From Sedimentisphaerales bacterium (GTDB lineage Bacteria; Planctomycetota; Phycisphaerae; Sedimentisphaerales; SM23-30): DNA of 34,765 nucleotides. Below are positions 1 to 8,110 of this stretch, one piece after another. Location: positions 1 to 34,765 of the forward strand of contig JAFGHE010000165.1 in the NCBI GenBank assembly GCA_016930295.1, in the 5' to 3' direction. The number at the start of each line of letters is the position of its first letter. Position 1 is the stretch's first letter. Position numbers and translations under genes: made by a program. Below the pieces are notes generated by a model. The model had not been told where the DNA came from. It saw nothing but the letters and a program-made list of their open reading frames with translations, and ran no database searches.

Positions 1-163
1 CTGACTTCGCATTATATTTATTACCGTCTATTAAAACTTTCCCAAATGGTTTTAGCGGTGTTACTACCGTGCCGGTTTTTCCGGTCAGTTTTTCAAGCCC
101 CGCCACATCAGTCTTTATCGTATCCTTTTGGTCAGGCTTTTCCGGCGGCTTTATGACCAGCTT
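1..163 (-). CDS. NfeD-like OB-fold C-terminal fragment (partial, runs off left edge)
   Basis: On the minus strand, just after the stop of the SGNH hydrolase, an open frame runs off the left edge. It starts as a Lys/Pro-rich linker and continues GLEKLTGKTGTVVTPLKPFG and KVLIDGNKYNAKS. That pattern (G-x-x-G-x-x-x-T-x-L-x-P-x-G-K-V-x-I-D-G) is typical of the soluble OB-fold domain at the C-terminus of NfeD proteins, which work with membrane proteases and band-7 proteins. No ATG opens the frame. The first usual start is GTG at 106-104, and an in-frame stop lies near 200 inside the SGNH gene. No membrane segments precede the domain, unlike full NfeD. It is either a short OB-only protein starting at GTG or the remnant of a longer gene. 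The family call is from memory of the motif. Confidence 0.45.
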
Positions 164-164
164 T

Positions 165-824
165 TTACCATTGCATCGCTTCCAGCCAGGCGTGGGCGAT
201 GATCAGGTGGCCGGAAGGATTGGGGTGGACCGGTTCAGGACAGAAGGTCTCGGCGGGGCGGAATTGCAGGTGACGCTGGAAGATATCGTGCAGGGGAACA
301 TGGATGGTCTGAAACTGTTCGGCCATTTCATGGACGATGACGATATATTTTTCCAGTTCCTCTAAAATACGGGCCTGTTGGGAATCGGCGTTTTGGTGCC
401 GGCAGATATAGAAGGGGTCCATCAGGACCAGACGCGCGGAGGTGTGCTCGGTGGTTTGAGTCAGAACGTCAAGGAAGGTTTTGCGATAGACATCCGGGGG
501 CACAGTGGCTCTTTCGTCAGGGAACAGGCTGCGATGGATATCGTTGATTCCGATCATAACGGACACCCAGTCGGGCTCATGGTCTATAACGTCCTTTTGC
601 CAGCGCTGCTGCAGGTCCGTTATCACTTCAGCGCTGACGCCCCGATTGATAAAGTGTATATTTCGATCCGGATATCGGGCGGTGATCAGATCGATGGCCA
701 TACGCACATATCCCTCTCCATAGGGCGGCTCGCTAAGACGGCGGTTGCAGTCGGTAATACTGTCCCCGATAAAAACCACGGTTTGAGAATCCTGAATCAC
801 TAAAACGTCTTCCCTGGATGTCAT
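165..824 (-). CDS. SGNH/GDSL-family hydrolase
   Basis: A 219-residue esterase/lipase-like protein of the SGNH hydrolase superfamily, related to lysophospholipase L1 and acetylxylan-esterase-type enzymes. Block I is VFIGDSITD with the nucleophile Ser at about residue 22. Gly of block II lies in NRGVSAEVITDL (about 62-72). Block III is MIGINDIHR with Asn at about 95. Block V reads EPVHPNPSGH near residue 200. In block V the usual D-x-x-H is E-x-x-H, so Glu replaces the catalytic Asp. There is no signal peptide, so a cytoplasmic location is likely. The start codon lies 2 nt after the stop of the DUF362 gene, so the two are probably translated from one mRNA. The substrate cannot be told; deacetylation of a carbohydrate or a lipid is possible. 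Confidence 0.87.
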   Translation of the reverse strand: MTSREDVLVIQDSQTVVFIGDSITDCNRRLSEPPYGEGYVRMAIDLITARYPDRNIHFINRGVSAEVITDLQQRWQKDVIDHEPDWVSVMIGINDIHRSLFPDERATVPPDVYRKTFLDVLTQTTEHTSARLVLMDPFYICRHQNADSQQARILEELEKYIVIVHEMAEQFQTIHVPLHDIFQRHLQFRPAETFCPEPVHPNPSGHLIIAHAWLEAMQW

Positions 825-826
825 AG

Positions 827-1864
827 TTAATAATCCTCATGGGGTATCCGTTTATATTCGATGAAGTTCAGATCGTAGTATCCCAGTCCCATTGCCTGGG
901 CGGTTTTCAGATACGGAGCCCGAATATTGATGTCGACATTTGGGGGCATCATTAAATCGCGCCGGGCGGTTTTAAGCAGTTCCAGCGCCACCTTATCAAG
1001 CGCGACCGGATCGGTGCTGAAAATCAGTTCGCCCCGTTCATGCACATAGGTCTGCTTGACGCGGGGGCCGCCGTAGTAGAGGATACGCAGGCTGTTGGCA
1101 ATATGCAGGCGTACCTTACCCCGAATCTGAGGCAATTCGTATATTTCGGGTATAAAGGGATCACCCATGTTACCACGCCCCATGATCATATGTTCATACA
1201 GTTTAGCCGGGCTCTTGACTATGGGTAACGTCAGGTTTGCAAGTGCCGCGTGTAATCCGATGATATTATCATCCATGATGGAGGGGATATTAATGATCGC
1301 GGTAACGTCATTGAGCCAAAGAGGCAGATGATCGGTATCGCTGCCGAAATCGACGGGCTGTTCCTGCCAGCCGTAACGATACGGTATAGTACCTTCCGCC
1401 TCGTCCGGCAGATCTTCCAGTCCGACCAGCATAAAGTTTTCCGGCTTGAATCCGGCCTCATACAGGCTTTGTAACAAGGCAGCCGCTACATCCCGATTCG
1501 TACCCAGTCCCTTGGCGCCGATCTGGGTAAATTTAAGAGCCACAATGTCATCATCATGGATAAATTCTCGCCATGCCGCAGACAGATCGTCTGTGCCGGC
1601 CATCTGTTTTACCCCGGTATTGAACATTCGCCGGACACTGGGAAGGTGAACCTTTACACCCCGCACCGAATATTCACCATAGACATTAAAAACTCGGGAA
1701 CTCTGGCGTCCCAGTGGATCATCAATGGCATGACGATACTCGAACGGAGCCCAGGCCTTATTGGGTAGTCCTATAATCAGAAACAGCAACACAATGAAAT
1801 GCTTGATAATAGCTGTCTCTGCGCGAGTCAGAAAAATAAAATGTGAACATCTTGTCCTGGTCAT
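827..1864 (-). CDS. DUF362 domain-containing protein with N-terminal export signal
   Basis: A 345-residue protein. A hydrophobic stretch at about 21-38 (HFIVLLFLIIGLPNKAWA) looks like a signal peptide with an over-long n-region, so the true start may lie downstream of the ATG at 1864; no good ribosome site was found. The rest matches the DUF362 pattern: a segment with DDDIVALKFT near 105, INIPSIMDDNIIGLHAALAN near 190, and the ending GELIFSTDPVALDKVALELL near 280. DUF362 proteins are often found beside ferredoxin domains, but no Cys clusters are present here, so this is the bare domain. The function of the family is not established. It is the first gene of a two-gene unit with the SGNH hydrolase. 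Confidence 0.8.
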   Translation of the reverse strand: MTRTRCSHFIFLTRAETAIIKHFIVLLFLIIGLPNKAWAPFEYRHAIDDPLGRQSSRVFNVYGEYSVRGVKVHLPSVRRMFNTGVKQMAGTDDLSAAWREFIHDDDIVALKFTQIGAKGLGTNRDVAAALLQSLYEAGFKPENFMLVGLEDLPDEAEGTIPYRYGWQEQPVDFGSDTDHLPLWLNDVTAIINIPSIMDDNIIGLHAALANLTLPIVKSPAKLYEHMIMGRGNMGDPFIPEIYELPQIRGKVRLHIANSLRILYYGGPRVKQTYVHERGELIFSTDPVALDKVALELLKTARRDLMMPPNVDINIRAPYLKTAQAMGLGYYDLNFIEYKRIPHEDY

Positions 1865-2172
1865 AGGAAATTTTATATAAAATAGTAAGGAATAGTATCA
1901 CTAGCAATATCGACATAAACCTTTAATTAAATAATTATATAAGGTATTTTCCCGAAGCTCCAAATCTCTTATGGACTTCGATATATGCGAATTTTTTGTA
2001 AAATTCTGGACATGGGACCGATAATATTGATAATGTGCTGTTTGTATGGCTTAAATGACTTGTAGGATATTTTGACAACATTAACAATTTGTTGTATATG
2101 CAGTTATGAAAAATATATCAAAAATGGGAATCATACAGATTGCCAGAGTATATGTGAGAGAGGTTATTCGTT
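1865..2172. other. Divergent intergenic region, DUF362 gene / UDPGP gene
   Basis: A 308-nt AT-rich gap between divergently transcribed genes. It must hold promoters for both sides. A good sigma70-type site is visible for the plus strand (separate entry). On the minus strand only a weak candidate is seen. No terminator or ORF of note. Confidence 0.6.
2072..2100 (+). promoter_or_regulatory. Sigma70-type promoter for the UDPGP-family gene
   Basis: TTGACA at 2072-2077 (perfect -35), a 17-nt spacer, and TATATG at 2095-2100 as the -10 element. The predicted start near 2107 leaves a leader of about 66 nt. The ribosome site GAGAGAGG at 2156-2163 sits 9 nt before the ATG at 2173. Confidence 0.65.
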
Positions 2173-3603
2173 ATGGCTCAGACTATTCGTAGTAGAATAG
2201 AAGCGGCAACCAAAAAACTCAAAAAGCACGGCCAGGACCACCTGATGCGATTTGCCGACCAGCTTGATCCGGAGCAAAAGATGATGCTTCTGGACGATAT
2301 TGAGAAGTTGGATCTGGAATTGATTGACAGCCTGATAGCCGAGTATGTCCTGGATGAGCCGGAGCATACCTTACCGAAAGAAATTGGTCCGGCCCCGGTC
2401 TATACCGTGCCGGCCCCGGCGGCCCTGGCGCCAAAGTATCAACAGGCATGCGAACATGGTGAAAGACTGATTGCCGAACATAAGGTGGCAGTCTTCACAG
2501 TGGCCGGCGGTATGGGCACCCGTCTGGATTTCGACGGGCCCAAGGGGAATTTCCCCGCCACGCCGGTGCGGAACAAGGTACTTTTTCGCGTGTTTGCCGA
2601 AAGTATTATTGCCACCCAGCGCCGCTATAATTGTGTAGTGCCCTGGTACATTATGACCAGCGCGGCTAACCATAAGGAAACGGTTGACATATTTAAAAGA
2701 AATAATTATTTCGGGTTGCCGTCTGAGAATGTCATGCATTTTCCCCAGGGCATGATGCCCTGTTTTGACAGGACCGGTAAGATGCTGCTGGCCGAGCCCT
2801 ACTCTCTGGCAAGTTCGCCGGACGGGCACGGCGGTTCGCTCCGGGCCCTGTATATCAACGGCGCCCTCCAGGATATGGCGGCTCGCGGTATCGAATACAT
2901 CAGCTATTTCCAGGTTGATAATCCCCTGGTCCAGGTGGTGGATCCTCTGTTTATCGGCCTGCATGCCCTGGACTCGGCGGAGATGTCCAGTAAAGCAGTG
3001 GTTAAATGTGATCCCCTGGAAAAAGTGGGTAACTTTACCCTGGCCGACGGGCACATGACCGTAATCGAATACAGCGACCTGCCCGATGAACTGGCTCGTA
3101 AACGAGATGAAAACGGCAGACTTATGATTGAGTGGGGCAGTATCGCCATTCATATCATTAACCGCAGTTTTGTCGAACGACTCAACAAACGCGGGTTCTC
3201 CCTGCCCTGGCACCGGGCCATTAAGAAAGTACCTTATATTGATGAAAGCGGCAACCTCATCGAGCCGGAAAAACCCAATGCCATCAAGCTGGAAACATTT
3301 GTTTTTGATGCACTGCCCCTGGCGGACCATTCGATCATTCTGGAAATCGACCGTGCGGACCAGTTTGCCCCCATCAAAAATGCATCCGGCGTAGATTCGC
3401 TTCAGTCTTCCCATAAATTACAAATCGAACGCGCCGCGCGCTGGCTGGAAGCAGCCGGTGTTGATGTGCCCCGCAAACCCAACGGCGATATCGATGCCCA
3501 AATCGAAATCTCGCCCCTTTTCGCCCTCGACGCCGACGAACTCGCACGCAAACGAGCCCAACTACGCCCCCTCAAACCCGGCGACATCGTCTATCTGGGC
3601 TAG
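2173..3603 (+). CDS. UDPGP-family UTP-sugar-1-phosphate uridylyltransferase (UAP1/AGX-like)
   Basis: A 476-residue cytoplasmic enzyme of the eukaryote-type UDPGP family, which makes UDP-sugars (UDP-N-acetylhexosamine or UDP-glucose) from UTP and a sugar 1-phosphate. The nucleotide loop AGGMGTRL is at 111-118, followed by DGPKGNFP ending at 128, with the Lys typical of the family. Other family features are PWYIMTS near 155, HFPQGMMPC near 190, GHGG near 217 and YFQVDNPL near 245, where the Asp fits metal and UTP binding. The N-terminal 100 residues are helical. Length fits UAP1-like enzymes. Start chosen at the ATG with GAGAGAGG 9 nt upstream and a consensus promoter before it. Family members of this type are common in Planctomycetota. 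GlcNAc-1-P is the likelier substrate, but glucose-1-P cannot be excluded. Confidence 0.88.
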   Translation: MAQTIRSRIEAATKKLKKHGQDHLMRFADQLDPEQKMMLLDDIEKLDLELIDSLIAEYVLDEPEHTLPKEIGPAPVYTVPAPAALAPKYQQACEHGERLIAEHKVAVFTVAGGMGTRLDFDGPKGNFPATPVRNKVLFRVFAESIIATQRRYNCVVPWYIMTSAANHKETVDIFKRNNYFGLPSENVMHFPQGMMPCFDRTGKMLLAEPYSLASSPDGHGGSLRALYINGALQDMAARGIEYISYFQVDNPLVQVVDPLFIGLHALDSAEMSSKAVVKCDPLEKVGNFTLADGHMTVIEYSDLPDELARKRDENGRLMIEWGSIAIHIINRSFVERLNKRGFSLPWHRAIKKVPYIDESGNLIEPEKPNAIKLETFVFDALPLADHSIILEIDRADQFAPIKNASGVDSLQSSHKLQIERAARWLEAAGVDVPRKPNGDIDAQIEISPLFALDADELARKRAQLRPLKPGDIVYLG

Positions 3604-3909
3604 AAGCTATTGACAGGACTTTCAGACTCGAATTGACACAAATCATTTTTGACTGGCACGGATAAACCCTGTCCTGAGCGGAGTCGAGAGATTGTTTTTC
3701 CGTGGGATGTTTTCTCTGAGCTTTACAAAACCCAAGTTCATACTATAAAACAAGTTATCGTCCCATTCCTTATATTTTTTGATTTTAATAGTACCTTTAC
3801 AATAATTTATGTAATAAATCCTCCCAAACTGCGACTATTTAGATGATAGTTATTTTAAAAGTCAAGAAGGGCTAAAACGCCTTAACCCCATATTGAGAGG
3901 CAATTTACA
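3604..3909. other. Intergenic gap with a PERSR-type repeat motif
   Basis: A 306-nt gap with no convincing gene. Bases 3667-3690 hold a CCTGTCCTGAGCGGAGTCGAGAG-like string, very similar to a short dispersed motif (core TGTCCTGAGC-n-n-AGTCGA) that I recall from many unrelated bacterial genomes and which yields spurious PCPERSRE peptides when translated. The rest is AT-rich sequence leading into the 70-residue gene. The ribosome site GAGAGG at 3895-3900 belongs to that gene. Confidence 0.4.
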
Positions 3910-4122
3910 ATGAAAAATATAAGTTTACAAACCGGAAAATTTTCAGAAGAGCTTTATTTCCTGCTGATGGCCTCGCCTGTTCGTCAGCGTATTATATCCC
4001 TGGCGGGCAAATACGGACTGACCAACCAGGAGCTTCGCGAGGAAATTATACGCTATGCTAATGAGATAACCTACAAAATCACCGAGCCGGGACAAACACA
4101 ACGATTTACCTGCTCTGCGTAA
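3910..4122 (+). CDS. Small hypothetical protein, 70 residues
   Basis: No family recognised. The product is a short, mainly helical protein (FSEELYFLLMASPVRQRIIS, then TNQELREEIIRYANEITYKI) with no signal peptide, no Cys pair and no membrane segment. The helix plus NQELREEI looks faintly like a small helix-turn-helix or anchoring helix, but this is a guess. I accept it as real because GAGAGG stands 9 nt before the ATG, the composition is protein-like, and a strong intrinsic terminator follows 55 nt after the stop. It appears to be a monocistronic unit. Confidence 0.6.
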   Translation: MKNISLQTGKFSEELYFLLMASPVRQRIISLAGKYGLTNQELREEIIRYANEITYKITEPGQTQRFTCSA

Positions 4123-4176
4123 AAGGCCAATGACTGATACATAATCCTCCGACATAGCACTTTCTATCCTTTTTCT

Positions 4177-4206
4177 GACAGGCATTTATTTGTGCCTGTC
4201 TTTTTT
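4177..4206 (+). terminator. Intrinsic terminator after the 70-residue gene
   Basis: Perfect 8-bp stem GACAGGCA / TGCCTGTC around an 8-nt loop, followed directly by TTTTTT at 4201-4206. Orientation fits transcription of 3910-4122. Confidence 0.85.
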
Positions 4207-4310
4207 ATGTCCCCTGCTCCAAACTGGGTGGCCTTAATTCGCTATAGGCGGATTAGAGAGATAGGGTCTCTCGCCATGCTATTGGTATCCCATTTTTAAT
4301 ATGTTGTTTT

Positions 4311-4399
4311 GATGCAACCGTCAAAAGTGGATATTGGCACTTAAAACCGTTGTTTTTAATTCAGAAACAAGCGTTCGCAATACTTTTGACGCCGGCGTC
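4311..4399 (+). repeat. 89-bp palindromic MITE-like element, copy 1
   Basis: One of four 89-bp copies. It differs from copy 3 at three positions. Terminal arms GATGCAACCGTCAAAAGT and ACTTTTGACGCCGGCGTC form an imperfect inverted repeat. No direct repeat is clear around this copy (TGTTTT left, CGATTT right), so the target duplication has decayed or never formed. It lies between the 3' ends of two convergent genes. Confidence 0.85.
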
Positions 4400-4410
4400 C
4401 GATTTAATTT

Positions 4411-5592
4411 TCATTTTTTAATGTTTGATATTACTGGAGGTTCACCGCGATAGGCTTTTATGTTGATTTCAACATGTTGGACCCAGAGGGTATCGGGGTC
4501 GAGTTGTTCGCGGTGTTTTTGGAGGGTGTCGGGATCGGGTGGATTATTAATGGTCTGGATGATGGCACTGGCTATGGATTGTGTGTCGGATTGATTGATG
4601 CAGAGGCAGGAGTGACGGGGCAGGTCGGGATCCTGGTAGTAGTTAGGATTTTGCAGGCACACGACCGGCAGGCCGGCCAGCAGGGCTGAGTGAATGGTGG
4701 TGTTTCTCATGTCGGCGCCGCGCACGGGCAGGGTCACAAAACAGTCGGCGGCCAGCAGGCCGTTGATGATTTGCTCATCGCCGGCGTAGCCGGTCCAGGT
4801 TACCTGCCCGGGTAGGACGTGCTCGGCGATGCGGCGGCATTTATAATAATAGGCGCGCGCTCCTTTGCCGGGGCCACCCATAATTACTCCGTGCACGGGA
4901 CGACCGGTTTTACTTAATTCATGGAGAGCTTTTACGAGAACATCTATCTGGCGCCCGGGATGGATAAAGCCAAAATAAGCGATACAGAGACTCTGGTCAG
5001 GAATGTTAAACATCTTTCGGGCAGCCGCCTTTCGTTCCGGGGTGGGAGCAGGGATTTTCAGATGCGAGGCCACCGGGGCGAGGTAGATTTTATCCGGGTT
5101 TATACCCAGGTCCGCGACAGCCTGGTAATCGCGCCGGTTGGAGACCACCACCGCGTCTGATGCGTTTAATAAGGGGCGATAGCGGACGCGAAATAAGGGT
5201 CTGCCGACCGCGATATCATGCTGCATCACGACCAGCCGGATGTGAGGGGCATTTCTTTTGAGCTGCGGCCCCACGAGCGACATGGTCAGGGAGTTCCAGC
5301 CGGAATATTTAACCGATGGGTTCTGGATATGAACGATATCCGGATTCAGGTTGATTATTTTTTTACAGATACCCCCGGCTGTAAATACAGACCAGCGTTT
5401 GACCTGCGGTTGCACCTGATAATTTTGGGCCAGGTTTTTATTAACGGCCGGATCGTCCGAGGTGAGTACATTCACCTGGTAGCCACCCAGTTCGGCGGTA
5501 ATCCGGGCGATAATATCCACATGGCGCGACACACCGCAGGCAATATCAGGAAAACTGCCGGAAACAATGAGCAGGCGTTTTTGCGTTGTCAA
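4411..5592 (-). CDS. Glycosyltransferase, GT4/GT1-like (GT-B fold)
   Basis: A 393-residue protein with a GT-B layout. The N-terminal domain opens with RLLIVSGSFPDIACGVSRHV, the usual glycine-containing acceptor loop, and has NPDIVHIQNPS near 85. The C-terminal donor domain begins near CIAYFGFIHPGRQIDVLVKA and has VIMGGPGKG. The normal E-x7-E donor motif is missing: the region reads PVRGADMRNTTIHSALLAGL, as in a subset of GT4-like proteins. No membrane segment. It is followed by an MITE and preceded, 36 nt upstream, by the lipoprotein gene on the same strand, so the two may share a transcript. Transfer of a hexose from a nucleotide sugar is likely; donor and acceptor are unknown. Confidence 0.85.
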   Translation of the reverse strand: MTTQKRLLIVSGSFPDIACGVSRHVDIIARITAELGGYQVNVLTSDDPAVNKNLAQNYQVQPQVKRWSVFTAGGICKKIINLNPDIVHIQNPSVKYSGWNSLTMSLVGPQLKRNAPHIRLVVMQHDIAVGRPLFRVRYRPLLNASDAVVVSNRRDYQAVADLGINPDKIYLAPVASHLKIPAPTPERKAAARKMFNIPDQSLCIAYFGFIHPGRQIDVLVKALHELSKTGRPVHGVIMGGPGKGARAYYYKCRRIAEHVLPGQVTWTGYAGDEQIINGLLAADCFVTLPVRGADMRNTTIHSALLAGLPVVCLQNPNYYQDPDLPRHSCLCINQSDTQSIASAIIQTINNPPDPDTLQKHREQLDPDTLWVQHVEINIKAYRGEPPVISNIKK

Positions 5593-5628
5593 TACTACCT
5601 AACCTTATATGTCAGACTATACTGTTCT

Positions 5629-6048
5629 TTATTCTTTTATGCCATAGAGCGGCCGGAGTTCATCGGCACTGGGCAGATGATTATAATGTTCCCCCTTGGG
5701 TCCGACGTATCGATCTCCTTTTTTCTTCAACTGAACCGGCGTAGTGGATCCGTTCGGGTTGGTAATTATCACCTTCACGCATTCTTCGCCCGATAAAGCA
5801 TCCGTCTGCGACAGCAGAGCTCCGCCGCCGCCAATGGCCGCACCAATCCAGGCGCCGTTACAATCTTCATCCGACTGGTGACCCACGATCAGTCCCACCA
5901 GCGCCCCGGTCAGTGCGGATTCAAAAATGGGATGCAGCTTTATCTTTCCCTCTCCGCCGGCTGAACACTGGCCACAACCACCCAGAGTAACCAACATGAA
6001 ACACACTAAAACCAGTACCACTATCTTTTGAAATATCCCTTTTTGCAT
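5629..6048 (-). CDS. Lipoprotein with glycine-zipper segment
   Basis: A 139-residue exported lipoprotein. The signal sequence has a Lys-containing n-region, a hydrophobic core VLVLVCFMLV and a lipobox ending TLGGC, with the acylated Cys at residue 25. Residues about 44-80 (ALTGALVGLIVGH, then GAWIGAAIGGGGALL) form a glycine-zipper pattern like that of outer-membrane-associated small lipoproteins. The C-terminal part is short and charged and ends in GPKGEHYNHLPSADELRPLY. AGGAGA lies 7-8 nt before the ATG. A structural role in the envelope is plausible; no specific function can be assigned. Confidence 0.75.
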   Translation of the reverse strand: MQKGIFQKIVVLVLVCFMLVTLGGCGQCSAGGEGKIKLHPIFESALTGALVGLIVGHQSDEDCNGAWIGAAIGGGGALLSQTDALSGEECVKVIITNPNGSTTPVQLKKKGDRYVGPKGEHYNHLPSADELRPLYGIKE

Positions 6049-6241
6049 TCCAGCTCTCCTACAAATCTAAAATTACGAACCGTAATCTAAAACACACCTT
6101 ACCTTTCTGAGCAGCGATTATATCCGGCCGGGCGGGAATGTCAAAAGATTATTAAAAAGGCACAAAGTGCAGGAGCTCACCCTATCTGCCTGCCCTGAAA
6201 AAGATAGATTTTGTGAGGTGGAATGTTCTGAAATTTTTAAA

Positions 6242-6277
6242 TAAAAAAGCCGGACTGAATGTGTTTCAGTCCGGCTT
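6242..6277 (-). terminator. Intrinsic terminator of the PEP-CTERM gene
   Basis: A perfect 13-bp stem AAGCCGGACTGAA / TTCAGTCCGGCTT with a 5-nt loop. Read on the minus strand it is followed by TTTTTTAT. It lies 24 nt after the stop of the PEP-CTERM gene. Confidence 0.87.
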
Positions 6278-6300
6278 ATTATCTATTGTTATTTTTGGGT

Positions 6301-6936
6301 TTAGAGCGATCTGTGTCGTCGGAGCCAGCCGACTATTCCGACACCAATTGAGCCCAGTAACAAGGCTCCGGGGGCGGGAACAGGATTAACCAGAATAAGC
6401 TGATCCTGATGGTGTTCCAGCCCGACCTTGCCAATACCCCATAAATTCATCACACGGACATTACCCAATCCCATACCAAACCATTCACCGCCAGCCTGAA
6501 CTGCGGCGTCGGCCAACCCGACATAGTCATTGCCGTAGGTCTGTTCCTGTTCGATAAAATGGATGGCTGTCTGGACTTTGTCCCAATTGCTAAAGCGCTG
6601 GTCACCTTCCATATACTTTGTATACAAAAATGCGGACCGTTCATCAAGCGGGTCGCCGCCATATTGGGGGTCATAACCAACACCGCCGTCCACCGCCATG
6701 GTGTTCAATTCTATTTCATAGGATCTGCCGGGATTGAAATATTCATACCGCTCCAGGCAGACAGTATCAAATTTATCCCCAAGAGAGTACATACCCAGTG
6801 TAGTCTGGCCGGGATCCAAAGCCATGACCTGTGCCCGATAAACGCCGTCTTCCACCGTCATCCTGATTGTAGGATAAGCCAATACATTGGCCGACATAAT
6901 CGACAATAAAACAATCGCTCCAATAATGTTTTTCAT
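6301..6936 (-). CDS. PEP-CTERM-sorted secreted protein
   Basis: A 211-residue exported protein. The N-terminus [20 protein letters not shown] is a typical signal peptide with cleavage after ANVLA. The C-terminus is a sorting tail: VPAPGA near 186, a hydrophobic helix [13 protein letters not shown], and the basic end LRRHRSL. This is the variant of PEP-CTERM common in Planctomycetota, recognised and cut by an exosortase. The central domain (residues 25-180) has no family I recognise; it is rich in Tyr, Asp and Gly and has acidic stretches. Similar proteins are attached to the cell surface or extracellular matrix. AGAGGAGA precedes the ATG. The gene has its own terminator, so it is probably monocistronic. 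No exosortase is in the window. Confidence 0.85.
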   Translation of the reverse strand: MKNIIGAIVLLSIMSANVLAYPTIRMTVEDGVYRAQVMALDPGQTTLGMYSLGDKFDTVCLERYEYFNPGRSYEIELNTMAVDGGVGYDPQYGGDPLDERSAFLYTKYMEGDQRFSNWDKVQTAIHFIEQEQTYGNDYVGLADAAVQAGGEWFGMGLGNVRVMNLWGIGKVGLEHHQDQLILVNPVPAPGALLLGSIGVGIVGWLRRHRSL

Positions 6937-7977
6937 TTTCTCTCCTCTTCTTATAATTGACTAAAATCAGTAAAAATCTTTCTTAATAAAACGACCATTG
7001 AAATTCAATTATTATCACAGTCATTCAATCAACTGCTATTATTTAACAAAACCTGTTCCAACAGGCATATATTCCTACAACCTATAATAATTGTTATAAC
7101 ATATGTATTCCCAAAAAATTGTGACATCGGGTGGGATTATAACAGCTTTAACGTTTATTTGAGGCAATGGCGGGTAAACATCACAATCCGTCATCAAAAC
7201 TGACTATTGAGGGTATAAGTGCTTTTATTAACAGGGTCTATGAAAAAGCTGTGTTTTCTATTGTTTTATGCCACTATGATATAGAAAATCATCGCTATTG
7301 GATTTCCCGTTGGTATCGGCAATTCCACTTCTATGATACCTGTATGCAAGTTAACAAGATATCCCGGATTCTTTAAGTGCATAACTGATATTCAGATAAA
7401 ACCGTGAATAAGGACGGCCAATAATGCCTTTAAAAATACTATTGATTTTTTAGTAACTTACTGATATAATTAGTTTTTAGTAGATGATAACCTTTGAGAG
7501 TAATTAACCGTTCTTTATGGTCTAATGATTTAATTTTTAAAGGGAGATAATAGCCTTTGCTGTAATGAAACGCTGTCTCATCATGTTAGCAGTGATTACC
7601 TGTTTTTAGGTATATGCTCAGCAGGCGTGCCGTCTGTTTATGGATGATATAGCAATTCCGATATCAATCGATATGTAGTGTAATATGCAAATTACAGTTT
7701 AATCTATGTAAAATCAAGACTGAGTTACTATCCAGGATTCAGGCAAACCGGGAAGAACTTATTTCCTATAAAAAGAAAATTAGGTCTTGAATTCTGGGTG
7801 AATTCGGTCTATCTTACATAGTGTCTTTTAAGGTTTTGAGCAAAAGTATTATAAAATCAAGCATATAACATAAATTCGTTCAATCAGTTCCAATGATCTT
7901 GTTACATAATATCTTATTCACACTGGTTGCGCGGAAAAATGTCATGAAAAGGTGGAAAATGTAGAAATTCTCGGAAA
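6937..7977. other. AT-rich intergenic region with little coding signal
   Basis: About 1 kb of AT-rich DNA with frequent stops in all frames. It contains a perfect short palindrome CCTGTTCCAACAGG near 7053-7066, a broken secretory reading frame at 7565-7678 (separate entry), and no tRNA or transposase remnant that I can see. A 69-codon frame at 7167-7376 lacks a ribosome site and protein-like composition and is not called. Confidence 0.5.
7565..7678 (+). pseudogene. Broken signal-peptide ORF with in-frame TAG
   Basis: ATG at 7565 opens MKRCLIMLAVITCF, then a TAG codon at 7607-7609, then VYAQQACRLFMDDIAIPISI up to a second TAG at 7676-7678. Reading through the first TAG gives a textbook signal peptide (Lys-Arg n-region, hydrophobic core, VYA-Q cleavage site) and the start of a mature domain. 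This looks like the 5' stub of a decayed exported protein. The ribosome site is poor (AGGGAG about 18 nt upstream). It could also be chance, since the fragment is short. Confidence 0.35.
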
Positions 7978-8099
7978 TAGTCCCCCGTATCCTTGGGCCT
8001 ACCAGTGCGCCTCTCTGGTAACCAAGGCATACATTGGGGACTAATATATCAGCCACCTGGGTATATTGGTTAAAACAATATGCCTTGGTGGCTTTTTTT
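7978..8099 (+). promoter_or_regulatory. Attenuator- or riboswitch-like leader with mutually exclusive hairpins
   Basis: Hairpin 1 spans 7978-8043: TAGTCCCC pairs with GGGGACTA (8 bp), GTAT with ATAC, CCTTGG with CCAAGG and TACCAG with CTGGTA, around a 9-nt loop at 8006-8014. Hairpin 2 is the terminator at 8051-8099. The segment ACCAAGGCATA at 8021-8031, inside the 3' arm of hairpin 1, is a perfect 11-nt complement of TATGCCTTGGT at 8079-8089 in the 3' arm of the terminator. Forming that pairing would break both hairpins. This is the geometry of a transcription attenuator in the leader of the downstream gene (dsbD). I do not recognise a known aptamer. A small RNA ending in its own terminator is the alternative. 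Confidence 0.55.
8051..8099 (+). terminator. Strong intrinsic terminator in the leader region upstream of dsbD
   Basis: AGCCACC at 8051-8057 pairs with GGTGGCT at 8087-8093. After one mismatch the stem continues through GGGTATATTG and CAATATGCC, giving about 17 pairs with two wobbles and a 7-nt loop (8069-8075). A run of seven T follows at 8093-8099. It acts on plus-strand transcription. Confidence 0.88.
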
Positions 8100-8110
8100 G
8101 AGTAATATCC

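Noticed and set aside
2371-3414. 347-codon minus-strand frame opposite the UDPGP gene
   Set aside because: Antisense shadow of a clearly conserved gene; no domain.
3649-3846. 65-codon plus-strand frame
   Set aside because: It begins with PCPERSRE, the known artefact of a short dispersed DNA motif, and has no ribosome site.
7167-7376. 69-codon plus-strand frame in the large gap
   Set aside because: No ribosome site, no domain, composition like translated AT-rich noncoding DNA.
7978-8099. Considered as 6S RNA, SRP RNA or T-box
   Set aside because: Lacks the 6S closing stem, the SRP tetraloop motif and the T-box sequence; only the attenuator geometry is supported.
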